Below, piece by piece: positions 17,630 through 26,240 of a DNA stretch of 64,000 bases (within the stretch, counting starts at the first letter, position 1; each line of letters opens with the position of its first letter). Where the stretch lies: the NCBI GenBank assembly GCA_024398435.1, contig JAKSJD010000007.1, positions 49,157 through 113,156 of the forward strand. Reading direction: 5' to 3'. A program made the translations under genes and the position numbers. The notes under the pieces were generated by a model, which had not been told where the DNA came from, ran no database searches, and was given only the letters and a program-made list of their open reading frames with translations. This DNA comes from Bacteroidaceae bacterium. Its GTDB lineage: Bacteria; Bacteroidota; Bacteroidia; Bacteroidales; Bacteroidaceae.

Positions 17630-18700
17630 CTATTTATTCAAGTCATAATAGTTGCAGAGCAAGAGAGTGCCATTCTCGTCACGAAGGTGCATTCCATTTC
17701 CACGGCAATATCGGAACATCTTGCAATGTGTGCAAATGCCCGTATGCATCCAGTCGCGGTTGCGATAGGCAGAGAAACAAGTGTTCCAAACGTCCATAAA
17801 CTCATCTCCTTCATAGATATTTCCTTGTGAGAAGTTGTAGCGAATGCTGAGACAACCTCCTATATCTCCGTTGATACGGACACTTCCCACTGATATTCCG
17901 GCTTGGCAAGAGAAGAAATGGTCACGCACCTCCCCTTCGTATTCGCCCAAGAACCCTTCACATCCATAGCTTACATGAAGTTCGCCTTCCTTACGTTGCT
18001 GCTTTATGAACTCCATCAACTGACGAATCTGATATGGTTCGAGTTTCATTTCCGGATTGCCCTTTGCCCTTCCGGCTGGAAAGACAGTGAAGAGTCGCCA
18101 ACGGGTTACACCGAGAGAAAGAAGATAATCCTTGATTTCAGGCAGATAATCGAAGTTGCGCTGGTTGACACAAGTCACAACATCGCTCACGATTGACTTT
18201 TCCTGACTTACAAGACGAATGGCTGCGGCAGCACGGGCAAAACTCTCATTGTTGCCACGCATCCAATTATGTTCGGCTTCGAAACCGTCGAGACTTATCG
18301 TTACCGAATGAAGTCCGGCTCCAATAAGTTGTTTCAGCATCTCGGCATCGAGGGCAAATCCATTCGTAACCATTCCCCAAGGGAATCCTCGCTTATATAT
18401 CTCACGCCCACACTCCACAATGTCGGAACGCATGAGAGGTTCGCCTCCGGTGACGATTACAAACGTGTTGTGAGGGTCTTGATTGGCTGCAATATTGTCG
18501 AGAACTGGTAGGAACACACTTAGAGGCATATCCGACACGTCGGCATCTACATGGCAGTCGCTTCCACAATGCTTACAAGCGAGATTGCACCTCATTGTGC
18601 ATTCCCAAAACAATTGCGTGAGCTGATGCTCCTGTATCTGCTGATCTTGTTGGCGCTTATCGAGTTCGAGTGCCAAACGTCTGCGTAATGATATGCCCAT
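17630..18700 (-). CDS. Radical SAM protein with SPASM-like C-terminus (TIGR04133-like)
   Basis: The [4Fe-4S]-SAM motif CxxxCxxC is at Cys38, Cys42 and Cys45 (CNLACKHC). GGEPLMR is the SAM-binding GGE motif. The C-terminal cysteines in ICTHCKMFRYCRGNG and LLLCNYYD resemble a SPASM domain that holds extra clusters. The N-terminal pattern (LFWECTMRCNLACKHCGSDC) resembles the Bacteroidales rSAM/lipoprotein-system family TIGR04133, but no companion lipoprotein or small peptide gene is adjacent. The substrate is unknown; peptide modification is an inference. It starts 12 nt after the CNNM-like gene's stop, so they probably share a transcript. Confidence 0.85.
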   Translation of the reverse strand: MGISLRRRLALELDKRQQDQQIQEHQLTQLFWECTMRCNLACKHCGSDCHVDADVSDMPLSVFLPVLDNIAANQDPHNTFVIVTGGEPLMRSDIVECGREIYKRGFPWGMVTNGFALDAEMLKQLIGAGLHSVTISLDGFEAEHNWMRGNNESFARAAAAIRLVSQEKSIVSDVVTCVNQRNFDYLPEIKDYLLSLGVTRWRLFTVFPAGRAKGNPEMKLEPYQIRQLMEFIKQQRKEGELHVSYGCEGFLGEYEGEVRDHFFSCQAGISVGSVRINGDIGGCLSIRYNFSQGNIYEGDEFMDVWNTCFSAYRNRDWMHTGICTHCKMFRYCRGNGMHLRDENGTLLLCNYYDLNK

Positions 18701-18712
18701 AGCGATTGATTT

Positions 18713-19786
18713 TTATTTGTTTGTTACGACGGGTTTCTGCTTCTTCTGCATTTTCTTCCACTGAGCCTTTGCGTATTCCTGCATATCGACCACTTCGTCC
18801 TTCTCGTCGACTATCTCAAAACCGAGCATTGTTTCAATCACATCTTCCAACGTGACGATGCCTCGAAGACTTCCGTATTCGTCGATAATGATAGAGATGT
18901 GCTCTTTCTTCTCAAGAAGTTTCTCCCAAATGTTTGAAACTGATTCGGTTTCGGAGAACGAGAGAATCGGACGAGCGAGTTCTTTCAGATGGCTTCCGAA
19001 CTTATCTTCTGCAAGGCGCTCGAGAATTGTCTGGCGAAGTACATAGCCAGTGATGTAGTCGCTGTTGTCGTCGTCATATATAGGTATGCGCGAATAGTTG
19101 CGGTATTCCTCGTTCTTGTAGAATTCCTTGAGGGTCATACTGCTGTCGGCCATTGCCACAACCACACTTGGAGTCATGATTTCGTGAGCGGTCACTTCGT
19201 CGAGTTTCAAGAGGTTTTGAATCATCTTGTTCTCTTCCTTCTCGAGCACTCCCTCTTCGGCTCCAACTGTTACCATAGCCGACACTTCCTCGCGGCTGAC
19301 AGATTGTGGATTGCCTTTCTTTGAAATGAGGTGTGTGAGTCGTTCCAAAAGCCAAACGAGGGGGTATGTCAGGATGATGAGTACCTGAATGACTGACGAT
19401 GCGGGAATGGCCAACTGGCGCCAGAAGTTCGATCCGATTGTCTTTGGAATGATTTCAGAGAAGGTCAGGACGAGCAATGTGAAGACGGCCGAAACTATTC
19501 CTATCACGGTTTCGTGAGGATAGTTGAGTTCCTCAGCTACTGCTGCAGCTTGCGAACCGACAAGCGAAGCACCAACGGTGTTGGCAATTGTGTTGAGTAT
19601 GAGTATGGCCGAGATTGGGCGGTCGATGCTCGACTTGAACTTCTTCAATCGAGTCGCACCTTTCACTCCTTGCTGTTCGAGGGATGTAATATACGACATT
19701 GGAGTAGACAACAAGGTGGCTTCGAGCACTGAACACATACCTGAGAGTATGAGTGCCGCAAGCATATAAATGATTATCAACGTCAT
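18713..19786 (-). CDS. CNNM/CorB-type membrane protein with CBS pair
   Basis: An inner-membrane protein of the DUF21-CBS family (often annotated hemolysin or HlyC/CorC transporter), 357 aa. The N-terminal DUF21 domain (about 1-180) has four hydrophobic segments and the conserved SEIIPKTIG motif. The CBS pair spans about 205-330 (MTPSVVVAMADSSM..., IIIDEYGSLRGIVTLEDVIETMLG). The C-terminal CorC_HlyC domain found in many relatives is missing; the protein ends about 20 residues after the CBS pair with a Lys-rich tail. Proven family roles involve divalent cation (Mg) export or homeostasis. It precedes the radical SAM gene and follows upp by 60 nt. Confidence 0.9.
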   Translation of the reverse strand: MTLIIIYMLAALILSGMCSVLEATLLSTPMSYITSLEQQGVKGATRLKKFKSSIDRPISAILILNTIANTVGASLVGSQAAAVAEELNYPHETVIGIVSAVFTLLVLTFSEIIPKTIGSNFWRQLAIPASSVIQVLIILTYPLVWLLERLTHLISKKGNPQSVSREEVSAMVTVGAEEGVLEKEENKMIQNLLKLDEVTAHEIMTPSVVVAMADSSMTLKEFYKNEEYRNYSRIPIYDDDNSDYITGYVLRQTILERLAEDKFGSHLKELARPILSFSETESVSNIWEKLLEKKEHISIIIDEYGSLRGIVTLEDVIETMLGFEIVDEKDEVVDMQEYAKAQWKKMQKKQKPVVTNK

Positions 19787-19846
19787 CTTTCTTCCTCCTT
19801 ATCTACTTCCATTATGTTGTATGTTTCGCATTCCGAGCCGACTGTA

Positions 19847-20509
19847 TCAGAGTTTTTCTCCATAAGCTAAGTCGCCGGCATCTCCAAGTCCTGGCACAAT
19901 ATATGAATGTTCGTTGAGTTCTGGATCGATTGCTCCACACCAAAGTGTCACGTTCTTATAGTGGCGGAAAGCTTTCTTGATATAATCCACGCCTTTTTTC
20001 GAAGCGATTACGCAACAAAGATGAACGGTTGCAGGAACGCCTTTCGTGCAGAAAGCCTCATAGCTCAGTTCCATACTTCCACCGGTTGCAAGCATTGGGT
20101 CGGCAATGATAAGGGTCTTTCCTGTGAGGTTTGGCGAAGCAATGTATTCGATTTGTATGCCCACATCCTTGCATTCCTTGTCCTTGTAGTAGCGATAAGC
20201 CGATACAAAGGCATTGTCGGCACGGTCGAAGGTGTCGAGGAATCCTTGATGGAATGGAAGGCCGGCACGGAAAATCGTACCGAGAATGATATCGTTGTCG
20301 CATGTGTTGACGTCGATATTGCCAAGAGGTGTATGGATTTCCTTTGGCGAATAGCTGAGAGTGCGACTCACTTCGTATGCCATCAGTTGACCGATTCGGC
20401 GGAGATTGTTTCTGAACTTAGCGCGATCCTTTTGGATGTTTTCGTCGCGCAACTCCTGAAAATATTGGTTAAGAACCGAGTTCTTGTCCGTTAAGTTGAT
20501 TACTTTCAT
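19847..20509 (-). CDS. upp: Uracil phosphoribosyltransferase
   Basis: Pyrimidine salvage: makes UMP from uracil and PRPP. At 220 aa it matches the family. The PRPP loop is at about 137-145 (DPMLATGGS), and GTIFRAGLPFHQGFLDTF and the C-terminal YIVPGLGDAGDLAYG uracil-binding segment are conserved. It has its own -7 box 34 nt upstream. udk and pyrDK elsewhere in the window also serve pyrimidine nucleotide supply. Confidence 0.96.
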   Translation of the reverse strand: MKVINLTDKNSVLNQYFQELRDENIQKDRAKFRNNLRRIGQLMAYEVSRTLSYSPKEIHTPLGNIDVNTCDNDIILGTIFRAGLPFHQGFLDTFDRADNAFVSAYRYYKDKECKDVGIQIEYIASPNLTGKTLIIADPMLATGGSMELSYEAFCTKGVPATVHLCCVIASKKGVDYIKKAFRHYKNVTLWCGAIDPELNEHSYIVPGLGDAGDLAYGEKL

Positions 20510-20543
20510 AGCGTTATATTGTAAAATTTAATTCTTCGTTTGG

Positions 20544-20551
20544 CAAAGATA
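20544..20551 (-). promoter_or_regulatory. -7 promoter box for upp
   Basis: Minus-strand TATCTTTG, 34 nt upstream of the upp ATG. Confidence 0.72.
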
Positions 20552-20591
20552 CAAAAAAATTTTGAATCCATTGCTGTTAACACATATTTTT

Positions 20592-21002
20592 TTATTGTAA
20601 GGCATCATATTGCATTTCAGTATCCATATTGTAGCACTCGGCAGTCATAACTGCAATGAGTTCGCCCTTTTGGTTCACAACACGGGCCTCCATCAGCGGC
20701 AATCGCCTGCCTCCCAACTGGTTACACTCTGATGTAAGATGGTCGCCGAGCACTGCCGAACGCACATAATGTATCTGACAATTGATGCCGATGCAAGTTT
20801 TGCGATGCGAATTTGCCGTTCCTGCCACACTGAGGTCGGCAAGGGTAAAGATAGCTCCTCCCTGACAAACCCCCACTCCATTCAGATGGCGCTCCTCCAC
20901 TGTCAGTTCGGCACGTGCAAAACCTTCGCGAATCTCGGTCAGTTGGATGCCGGCTTCGGATGCAAAACGGTCGTTCTGGTTGAGATATTCTTTAAGTGTC
21001 AT
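20592..21002 (-). CDS. PaaI-type hotdog-fold thioesterase
   Basis: 136 aa, the normal length for a single hotdog domain of the PaaI/4HBT family, which hydrolyses acyl-CoA thioesters. The HLNGVGVCQGGAIFTLADLSVAG segment contains the family's conserved HxN-G-GG-DxA-like active-site helix. The C-terminal strand EARVVNQKGELIAVMTAECY is typical. The substrate cannot be told from sequence. It has a -7 box 27 nt upstream and ends 82 nt before upp. Confidence 0.88.
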   Translation of the reverse strand: MTLKEYLNQNDRFASEAGIQLTEIREGFARAELTVEERHLNGVGVCQGGAIFTLADLSVAGTANSHRKTCIGINCQIHYVRSAVLGDHLTSECNQLGGRRLPLMEARVVNQKGELIAVMTAECYNMDTEMQYDALQ

Positions 21003-21029
21003 TTTCCAATTTGATTATAGTTTATGTTG

Positions 21030-21037
21030 CAAATATA
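21030..21037 (-). promoter_or_regulatory. -7 promoter box for the thioesterase gene
   Basis: Minus-strand TATATTTG, 27 nt upstream of the start codon at 21002. Confidence 0.65.
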
Positions 21038-21557
21038 GTGAATAATCGACAATAAACCAACACCATTCGGCAAATATCTTCATAAATTTGGCCCTAAAAC
21101 CACAATTTTCCCATATTTGCCTTTCGGCAAAGCCTAAATCGAGCATTATTTCAAAAACCTAAAACCTACAAAAACAAAACCTCAAACCCATGGCTTAAAA
21201 AGTCGAAACACGAGGAAAACAAAATCGTACTTCGGGTTTGGTACAATCGTACTTAGCGTTTAGTACAATTGTACTCAACGTTTGGTACAATCGTACTTAG
21301 GGTTTGGTACGATTAATTCTCCCACAAAAATCATAAAATATCCCATGCTGTTTCATATTTCTTTCCTTGCTCCGAAAACTTTCTTTACTTTGTAACAACT
21401 CCGACAACCAATAAATATCACACTCCAATCTGCCCCACATTATATAAATAATTGTATGTAAAACACGTTTATACCCACCGTTTGCGAAGATTGAAGCCAC
21501 AGAAATCGGGCTTTCATGCCAAAATAAACAAAATTTCACGAAAACGCTTTGCCCTTT
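21038..21557. other. Intergenic region between the thioesterase and the 214-aa gene
   Basis: About 520 nt between divergent genes. It contains the 22-bp tandem array at 21225-21312. The frames crossing it lack a credible start and contain no recognisable protein. The rest is AT-rich with no other structure I can support. Confidence 0.6.
21225..21312. repeat. Tandem array, exactly four units of 22 bp
   Basis: Units start at 21225, 21247, 21269 and 21291. Each begins TCGTACTT or a variant (TTGTACTC in the third) and ends GGTACAA, AGTACAA or GGTACGA. In each unit the ends TYGTAC and GTACRA form an inverted repeat around a 10-nt centre, so the array is a series of dyads with no spacers. Confidence 0.93.
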
Positions 21558-21578
21558 ACGAATTAATTCGTATCTTTG
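21558..21578 (+). promoter_or_regulatory. -7 promoter box overlapped by a 14-nt perfect palindrome
   Basis: TATCTTTG at 21571-21578 lies 31 nt before the ATG at 21610. The perfect palindrome ACGAATTAATTCGT (21558-21571) shares its last base with the box and could be an operator. Confidence 0.65.
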
Positions 21579-21609
21579 CACGAAATATGGTTTAACAATT
21601 AAAGATTCT

Positions 21610-22254
21610 ATGGGTTTACTTAATATTTTCAAGAAGAAAGAACAAGAAAATATCGGAGGAATGGAAGATTTCATGACTCTCATCCGAGTCTACTTCCAAA
21701 GCGTCTTAGCCTCGAATCTGGGCATCTCCAACCTAGGAGCACTGCCCGAACTGGCCACATTCAAGCGCACCCTCCACGTCGCCACAGTCAACAACAAGCT
21801 TGGCGTCGGCGAAAAGAAAGCATGCAAAAAAATGTTGCAAGACCTCTACGGCATAAGCGACAACTTCTTTAAAGAAATCGACCAAAGCGTCAAGAAGGGA
21901 TGCCGCACACAAAACGACGTGCGCAACTATCTCTTCCTCTTTTCTGGCTACACACAAGACCTCATGATGCTCGTCGGAAACCTCATGAAATGGAAATTCC
22001 GCATACCAAACTTCATGAAGAAGATGCTCAAAGTAATGGTAGAGAAAACCGTAAACGACATCTTCACACAAAACGATTGGAAAGACGACGGAGTCAGAAA
22101 AACAGTGTTCACAGTACGCAAATACCAGCAAATGCTCGGATTCTCAGAAGCGTGGACAACTGAATACGTATACAACTTCATAACTCTCGCAAAGAAAGAG
22201 CCAAAGCCATCACAGGCCGACCTCGACAAAGCTGAGGGCAAATTGAAGAAATAA
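21610..22254 (+). CDS. Conserved-looking protein of unknown function (214 aa)
   Basis: I do not recognise the family. The protein has no signal peptide or membrane segment. It begins MGLLNIFKKK, is rich in Lys, Phe and Met, and appears mostly helical, with a Lys-rich C-terminus (KKEPKPSQADLDKAEGKLKK). The gene uses many C- and A-ending codons, like the rest of the cluster. It starts a same-strand run (27, 18 and about 155 nt gaps) with a ZapB-like coiled coil, zapA and rny. A role near cell division or RNA turnover is possible from context only. Confidence 0.8.
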   Translation: MGLLNIFKKKEQENIGGMEDFMTLIRVYFQSVLASNLGISNLGALPELATFKRTLHVATVNNKLGVGEKKACKKMLQDLYGISDNFFKEIDQSVKKGCRTQNDVRNYLFLFSGYTQDLMMLVGNLMKWKFRIPNFMKKMLKVMVEKTVNDIFTQNDWKDDGVRKTVFTVRKYQQMLGFSEAWTTEYVYNFITLAKKEPKPSQADLDKAEGKLKK

Positions 22255-22281
22255 TCATACCCACCAACCGCTCTCCAAAGC

Positions 22282-22599
22282 ATGACCGACGAAGAGAAAA
22301 AGAAAATACAGCAATTCGAAGCCAGAGTGCGACAACTCATCCTGCAATACAAAAACCTGCAGAGCGAGAACGAAGCACTCAACGAAACCATTCGACAGAA
22401 AGACGGAGAAATTGCCAACCTCAACCGAGAAGTCAAGCAAATCAAGAGCGACTACAACAATCTGAAAATAGCCAAAATGATGGAAATCAGCGACGGCGAC
22501 ATCACAGAAGCCAAGCAACACATCACTAGGCTTGTGCGCGAAATCAACAAGTGCATCGGACTTCTGACATCAGGATCAGATTCAACTGAACAAGAATAA
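22282..22599 (+). CDS. Small coiled-coil protein, ZapB-like by context
   Basis: 105 aa. Residues about 5-65 form a continuous heptad-type coiled coil (KKKIQQFEARVRQLILQYK, then LQSENEALNETIRQKDGEIA). The tail has a short helix and an acidic end. It directly precedes zapA by 18 nt. In other bacteria ZapB is a coiled-coil partner of ZapA at the division ring, so a ZapB-like role is reasonable. Sequence alone cannot prove it, because coiled coils look alike. Confidence 0.8.
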   Translation: MTDEEKKKIQQFEARVRQLILQYKNLQSENEALNETIRQKDGEIANLNREVKQIKSDYNNLKIAKMMEISDGDITEAKQHITRLVREINKCIGLLTSGSDSTEQE

Positions 22600-22617
22600 C
22601 AGAAAAGTACGGTGAAG

Positions 22618-22917
22618 ATGGAAGGAAAAGACGAACAAATCACAGTCAACGTGTTCATCGGAGACATGCGACTACCAATGAAAGTAGCCAACACCGAGCA
22701 AGAAAAAGTTGCCCGCGATGCCGCTGCAATCATCAACAAGCGACTCCAGACAATACGCACACGCTACTCAAACGTCTCATCCGACTACCACTATGCAATG
22801 GCCCTACTCAATGCCCAAATGGAAGCAATCAATGCAGCCAACAAGACAAGCACCGGACCAATCATCAACATCATCGACGACCTGACAAGCGAAATCGATG
22901 AAGTCATAAAGAAATAG
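22618..22917 (+). CDS. zapA: Cell division protein ZapA
   Basis: 99 aa from the ATG at 22618; a GTG at 22612 is also in frame but the ATG fits the family start better. The N-terminal strand pair (ITVNVFIGDMRLPMKV) and EQEKVARDAAAIINKRL are the ZapA globular domain; the C-terminal half is a helix for coiled-coil dimerisation. ZapA cross-links FtsZ filaments at midcell. It lies between the coiled-coil gene and rny; a hairpin-rich 155-nt gap precedes rny. Confidence 0.88.
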   Translation: MEGKDEQITVNVFIGDMRLPMKVANTEQEKVARDAAAIINKRLQTIRTRYSNVSSDYHYAMALLNAQMEAINAANKTSTGPIINIIDDLTSEIDEVIKK

Positions 22918-22990
22918 CATAGACACTTCGCGAACTTGTGGAGAGGAAACGTGACAGAGATGAGTCAAAAGAAGAAAGAGAAAACAAACG

Positions 22991-23040
22991 CGCACAATTT
23001 CGGATTGCACATTGAAGTGCAAGCTGACGTTGTGCGTATT
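22991..23040 (+). ncRNA. Structured hairpin between zapA and rny (possible terminator or small RNA)
   Basis: CGCACAA (22991-22997) pairs with TTGTGCG (23030-23036). TTGCAC (23005-23010) pairs with GTGCAA (23017-23022) around loop ATTGAA, with a few extra pairs possible in the internal loop. A TATTTATTAAT tract follows. It can be read as an imperfect terminator, an element of the rny leader or part of a small RNA. Confidence 0.5.
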
Positions 23041-23072
23041 TATTAATAACCAACTAAAAACAAACCAACAAC

Positions 23073-24608
23073 ATGGGAACAGTAATAATCGCAGCAGCCG
23101 CAGGAATTATCATAGGAGCCATTCTCGGCTACATCCTGTTCAGATACGTCGTAAAGCAAACATACGACAAGGCTATCAAGGATGCTGAAAAAGAAGCAGA
23201 GACAATCAAAAGCAAGAAACTTCTCGAAGTGAAGGAAAAGTTCCTCAACAAGAAAGCAGAACTCGAAAAGGAAGTTGCTCAACGCAACTCAAAATTCCAA
23301 CAAATCGAGAACAAACTCAAGCAAAGAGAAATCTCACTCAATCAGCGCCACGAAGAATTGCAGAAGAAAAAGGCCGAAACCGACAGCCTTCAGCAAAGTC
23401 TCGAAACCAAGATTGCAAACAACGAAAAGAAACATGCAGAACTCGTAGAACTCCAATCACAGGAACGCACAAAACTCGAGGCAATCAGTGGCCTTTCAGC
23501 TGAAGAAGCAAAGGACCGACTCGTTGAAAGCATGAAAGACGAAGCCCGCACTCAGGCTCAGCAATACATCAACGAAATCGTCGACGATGCAAAGATGACA
23601 GCCAACAAGGAAGCAAAGCGAATCGTCATCCAAAGCATCCAACGAGTTGCAACAGAAACTGCAATCGAGAATTCAGTAACCGTCTTCCACCTCGAAAACG
23701 ATGAAATCAAGGGACGCGTAATCGGACGTGAAGGCCGAAACATCCGTGCCCTCGAAGCAGCAACCGGCACAGAACTCGTCGTAGACGACACTCCTGAAGC
23801 AATCGTAATCAGTGCCTTCGACCCAGTTCGCCGCGAAATTTGCCGCCTCGCACTCCATCAACTCGTTGCCGACGGACGAATCCATCCAGCTCGCATCGAG
23901 GAAGTTGTTGCTAAGGTTACAAAGCAAATCGAGGAAGAAATCATCGAAACTGGTAAGCGTACAGCAATCGATATGGGTATTCATGGCTTGCATCCAGACC
24001 TTATCCGCATCATCGGTAAGATGAAATATCGTTCTTCTTATGGTCAGAACCTCCTTCAGCATGCCCGCGAAACTGCAAACCTCTGTGCAGTAATGGCAGC
24101 AGAATTAGGCCTCAACCCTAAGAAAGCCCGTCGTGCAGGTTTGCTTCATGATATTGGTAAAGTGCCAGATGAAGACCCAGAAACTCCTCACGCACTCTAT
24201 GGAGCAAAGCTTGCTGAGCAATGCATGGAAAAGCCTGATATCTGCAATGCTATCGGTGCACACCACGACGAAATGGAAATGACTACACTTCTCGCACCAA
24301 TCGTACAGGTTTGTGACGCAATCTCAGGCGCACGTCCAGGTGCTCGTCGAGAAATTGTCGAAGCTTACATCAAGCGTCTCCACGACCTCGAAGAACTTGC
24401 AATGAGTTATCCTGGAGTCACCAAGACTTATGCAATCCAGGCTGGACGTGAACTCCGCGTCATCGTAGGTGCTGACAAGATTACCGATGCAGAGACAGAA
24501 GTACTCAGCACAGATATTGCAAAAAAGATCCAAGACGAAATGACTTATCCAGGACAGGTTAAGATTACCGTCATCAGAGAAACCCGTGCTATTAGTTTTG
24601 CTAAGTAG
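23073..24608 (+). CDS. rny: Ribonuclease Y
   Basis: A membrane-anchored endoribonuclease that starts mRNA decay. At 511 aa it is the normal length. One N-terminal membrane segment (about 3-23) is followed by a long coiled coil (about 30-170). A KH domain lies near 205-270 ([21 protein letters not shown]). An HD domain follows with the metal-binding [11 protein letters not shown] near residues 357-366 and HHDEMEM. It is the last gene of the division/RNA cluster and is followed by a strong terminator. Confidence 0.97.
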   Translation: MGTVIIAAAAGIIIGAILGYILFRYVVKQTYDKAIKDAEKEAETIKSKKLLEVKEKFLNKKAELEKEVAQRNSKFQQIENKLKQREISLNQRHEELQKKKAETDSLQQSLETKIANNEKKHAELVELQSQERTKLEAISGLSAEEAKDRLVESMKDEARTQAQQYINEIVDDAKMTANKEAKRIVIQSIQRVATETAIENSVTVFHLENDEIKGRVIGREGRNIRALEAATGTELVVDDTPEAIVISAFDPVRREICRLALHQLVADGRIHPARIEEVVAKVTKQIEEEIIETGKRTAIDMGIHGLHPDLIRIIGKMKYRSSYGQNLLQHARETANLCAVMAAELGLNPKKARRAGLLHDIGKVPDEDPETPHALYGAKLAEQCMEKPDICNAIGAHHDEMEMTTLLAPIVQVCDAISGARPGARREIVEAYIKRLHDLEELAMSYPGVTKTYAIQAGRELRVIVGADKITDAETEVLSTDIAKKIQDEMTYPGQVKITVIRETRAISFAK

Positions 24609-24623
24609 CACAGACACACGAAA

Positions 24624-24656
24624 CGCACCTCACACCAACAAGTGAGGTGCGCTTTC
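24624..24656 (+). terminator. Rho-independent terminator after rny
   Basis: CGCACCTCAC (24624-24633) pairs perfectly with GTGAGGTGCG (24642-24651), followed by CTTTC. The T-tract is short. Confidence 0.8.
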
Positions 24657-24718
24657 ACCCCACTCCAAAGGCAAACAAACGCCTCCATAAAAGATTAATA
24701 CCAAGCAAAAAGAATAGA

Positions 24719-26230
24719 ATGAAACGGCTGATTGGCACGATAGCTACCACTATCCTCACATCCTTTGCCCCCATGCACATGGCTGCCCAGGTCGAACGAC
24801 TTGGACAAGGCATCGAGTATATGGGTGAAGTAAGTTCTACAATCAGCGACCGCAGCATTTCTCCTCTTTGGCTCAACAGCAACCGAAACGGTCTCTCAAG
24901 CACGGAAGGTTGTTCAGGTTACCTTCGTGGTAGCATCGAGCGCAATATCAACCTTGATGCCGACAGGATGTGGAAAGTAGGTTACGGAGCTGATATTGTC
25001 GTACCCGTCAACCACACAGCCAATTTCTTTGTTCACCAACTTTATGGTCAACTGCAATACGACAAGTATCGTCTGACCATTGGTTCAAAGGTGTTTGACG
25101 AAGAATTCACCAATTCAGAACTCAGCAGTGGCGACCTCACAAGCAGCAACAATGCACGCCCTATCCCTCAGGTTCGCATCGAACTGCCCGACTATTGGAC
25201 TGTTCCCGGTACCGACGGATGGCTCGGAATAAAGCTACAACTATCTTATGGATGGTTTACCGACAATAATTGGCAGGAAGATTTCACACAAAAGAAGACA
25301 TTATATTCCGCCAATTCACTCTTCCATCAAAAAGCATTATTCATAAAAGTTGGAGATGAAGAGAGATTTCCTCTTACATTCAATGGTGGATTAGAGTTTG
25401 CAAGTCAGTTCGGAGGAGAAGCCTGGAACGTATCGAAACGTCTTGACGATACCAGTGACTTTACGGGCGAACACATAAAGATGAACAGTGGACTGAAAGG
25501 TTATATGAATATTCTCTTCATGGGAGGAAGCGATGCCAACGATGGCGATTACAAGAATGCCGAAGGCAACCATGTAGGCAGTTGGCACGGAAGCCTCAAA
25601 TATCATGGAAAGGGATGGTCCGTTCGAGGATATTTTGAGCATTTCTTTGAAGACCATTCACAACTGTTCTTCCAATATGGTTGGAAAGACATGATGTGGG
25701 GCATAGAAGCCCAACTTCCAAAGAATCCTTTAGCCAGCAATGTCGTTGTTGAATATCTTAACACAACCGACCAAACTGGTGGTCTCTATCATGATGCCAC
25801 AGATAATCTACCAGTACAAATAAGCGGAATGGACTGCTACTACAACCACCACATATATGGCAGTTGGCAACACTGGGGACAGGCAATTGGAAATCCTTTG
25901 CTCGTTTCTCCTATATACAACAATAACGGGATCCTGGAATTTTTCCACAACCGTATAAAAGCATTCCATTTGGGAGTAAGCGGAGGCCCAACGGAAGACA
26001 TCCACTATCGCCTACTCTATTCACACGTAAAATCATGGGGCACATATTACCATCCTCTGACAAATCCACAACGTGACCGTTTCCTTCTTGCCGAACTTAC
26101 ATACAAGTCGCCTCGATATAAGGGATGGTCTATCACTGGTTCACTTGGAGTCAATAGCGGAGACATTATAAAGAATAGCATCGGAACAATGTTCACCCTT
26201 CGCAAAACTGGAATACTCAACTTAAAATAG
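24719..26230 (+). CDS. Wzi-family capsule-assembly-like outer membrane protein
   Basis: About 503 aa from the ATG at 24719, chosen because it gives an N-terminal signal peptide (MKRLIGTIATTILTSFAPMHMAAQ); the upstream in-frame codons are inside the terminator region. The rest is a predicted beta-barrel with alternating aromatic strands, matching the Wzi/OmpL-like family (RIELPDYWTVPG, LQLSYGWFTDNNW, SLFHQKALFIKVG). Wzi helps attach capsule to the cell surface. No capsule polymerisation or export genes are near, so the role here may be general. A lipoprotein gene follows 10 nt later. Confidence 0.85.
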   Translation: MKRLIGTIATTILTSFAPMHMAAQVERLGQGIEYMGEVSSTISDRSISPLWLNSNRNGLSSTEGCSGYLRGSIERNINLDADRMWKVGYGADIVVPVNHTANFFVHQLYGQLQYDKYRLTIGSKVFDEEFTNSELSSGDLTSSNNARPIPQVRIELPDYWTVPGTDGWLGIKLQLSYGWFTDNNWQEDFTQKKTLYSANSLFHQKALFIKVGDEERFPLTFNGGLEFASQFGGEAWNVSKRLDDTSDFTGEHIKMNSGLKGYMNILFMGGSDANDGDYKNAEGNHVGSWHGSLKYHGKGWSVRGYFEHFFEDHSQLFFQYGWKDMMWGIEAQLPKNPLASNVVVEYLNTTDQTGGLYHDATDNLPVQISGMDCYYNHHIYGSWQHWGQAIGNPLLVSPIYNNNGILEFFHNRIKAFHLGVSGGPTEDIHYRLLYSHVKSWGTYYHPLTNPQRDRFLLAELTYKSPRYKGWSITGSLGVNSGDIIKNSIGTMFTLRKTGILNLK

Positions 26231-26240
26231 CCATACAACA

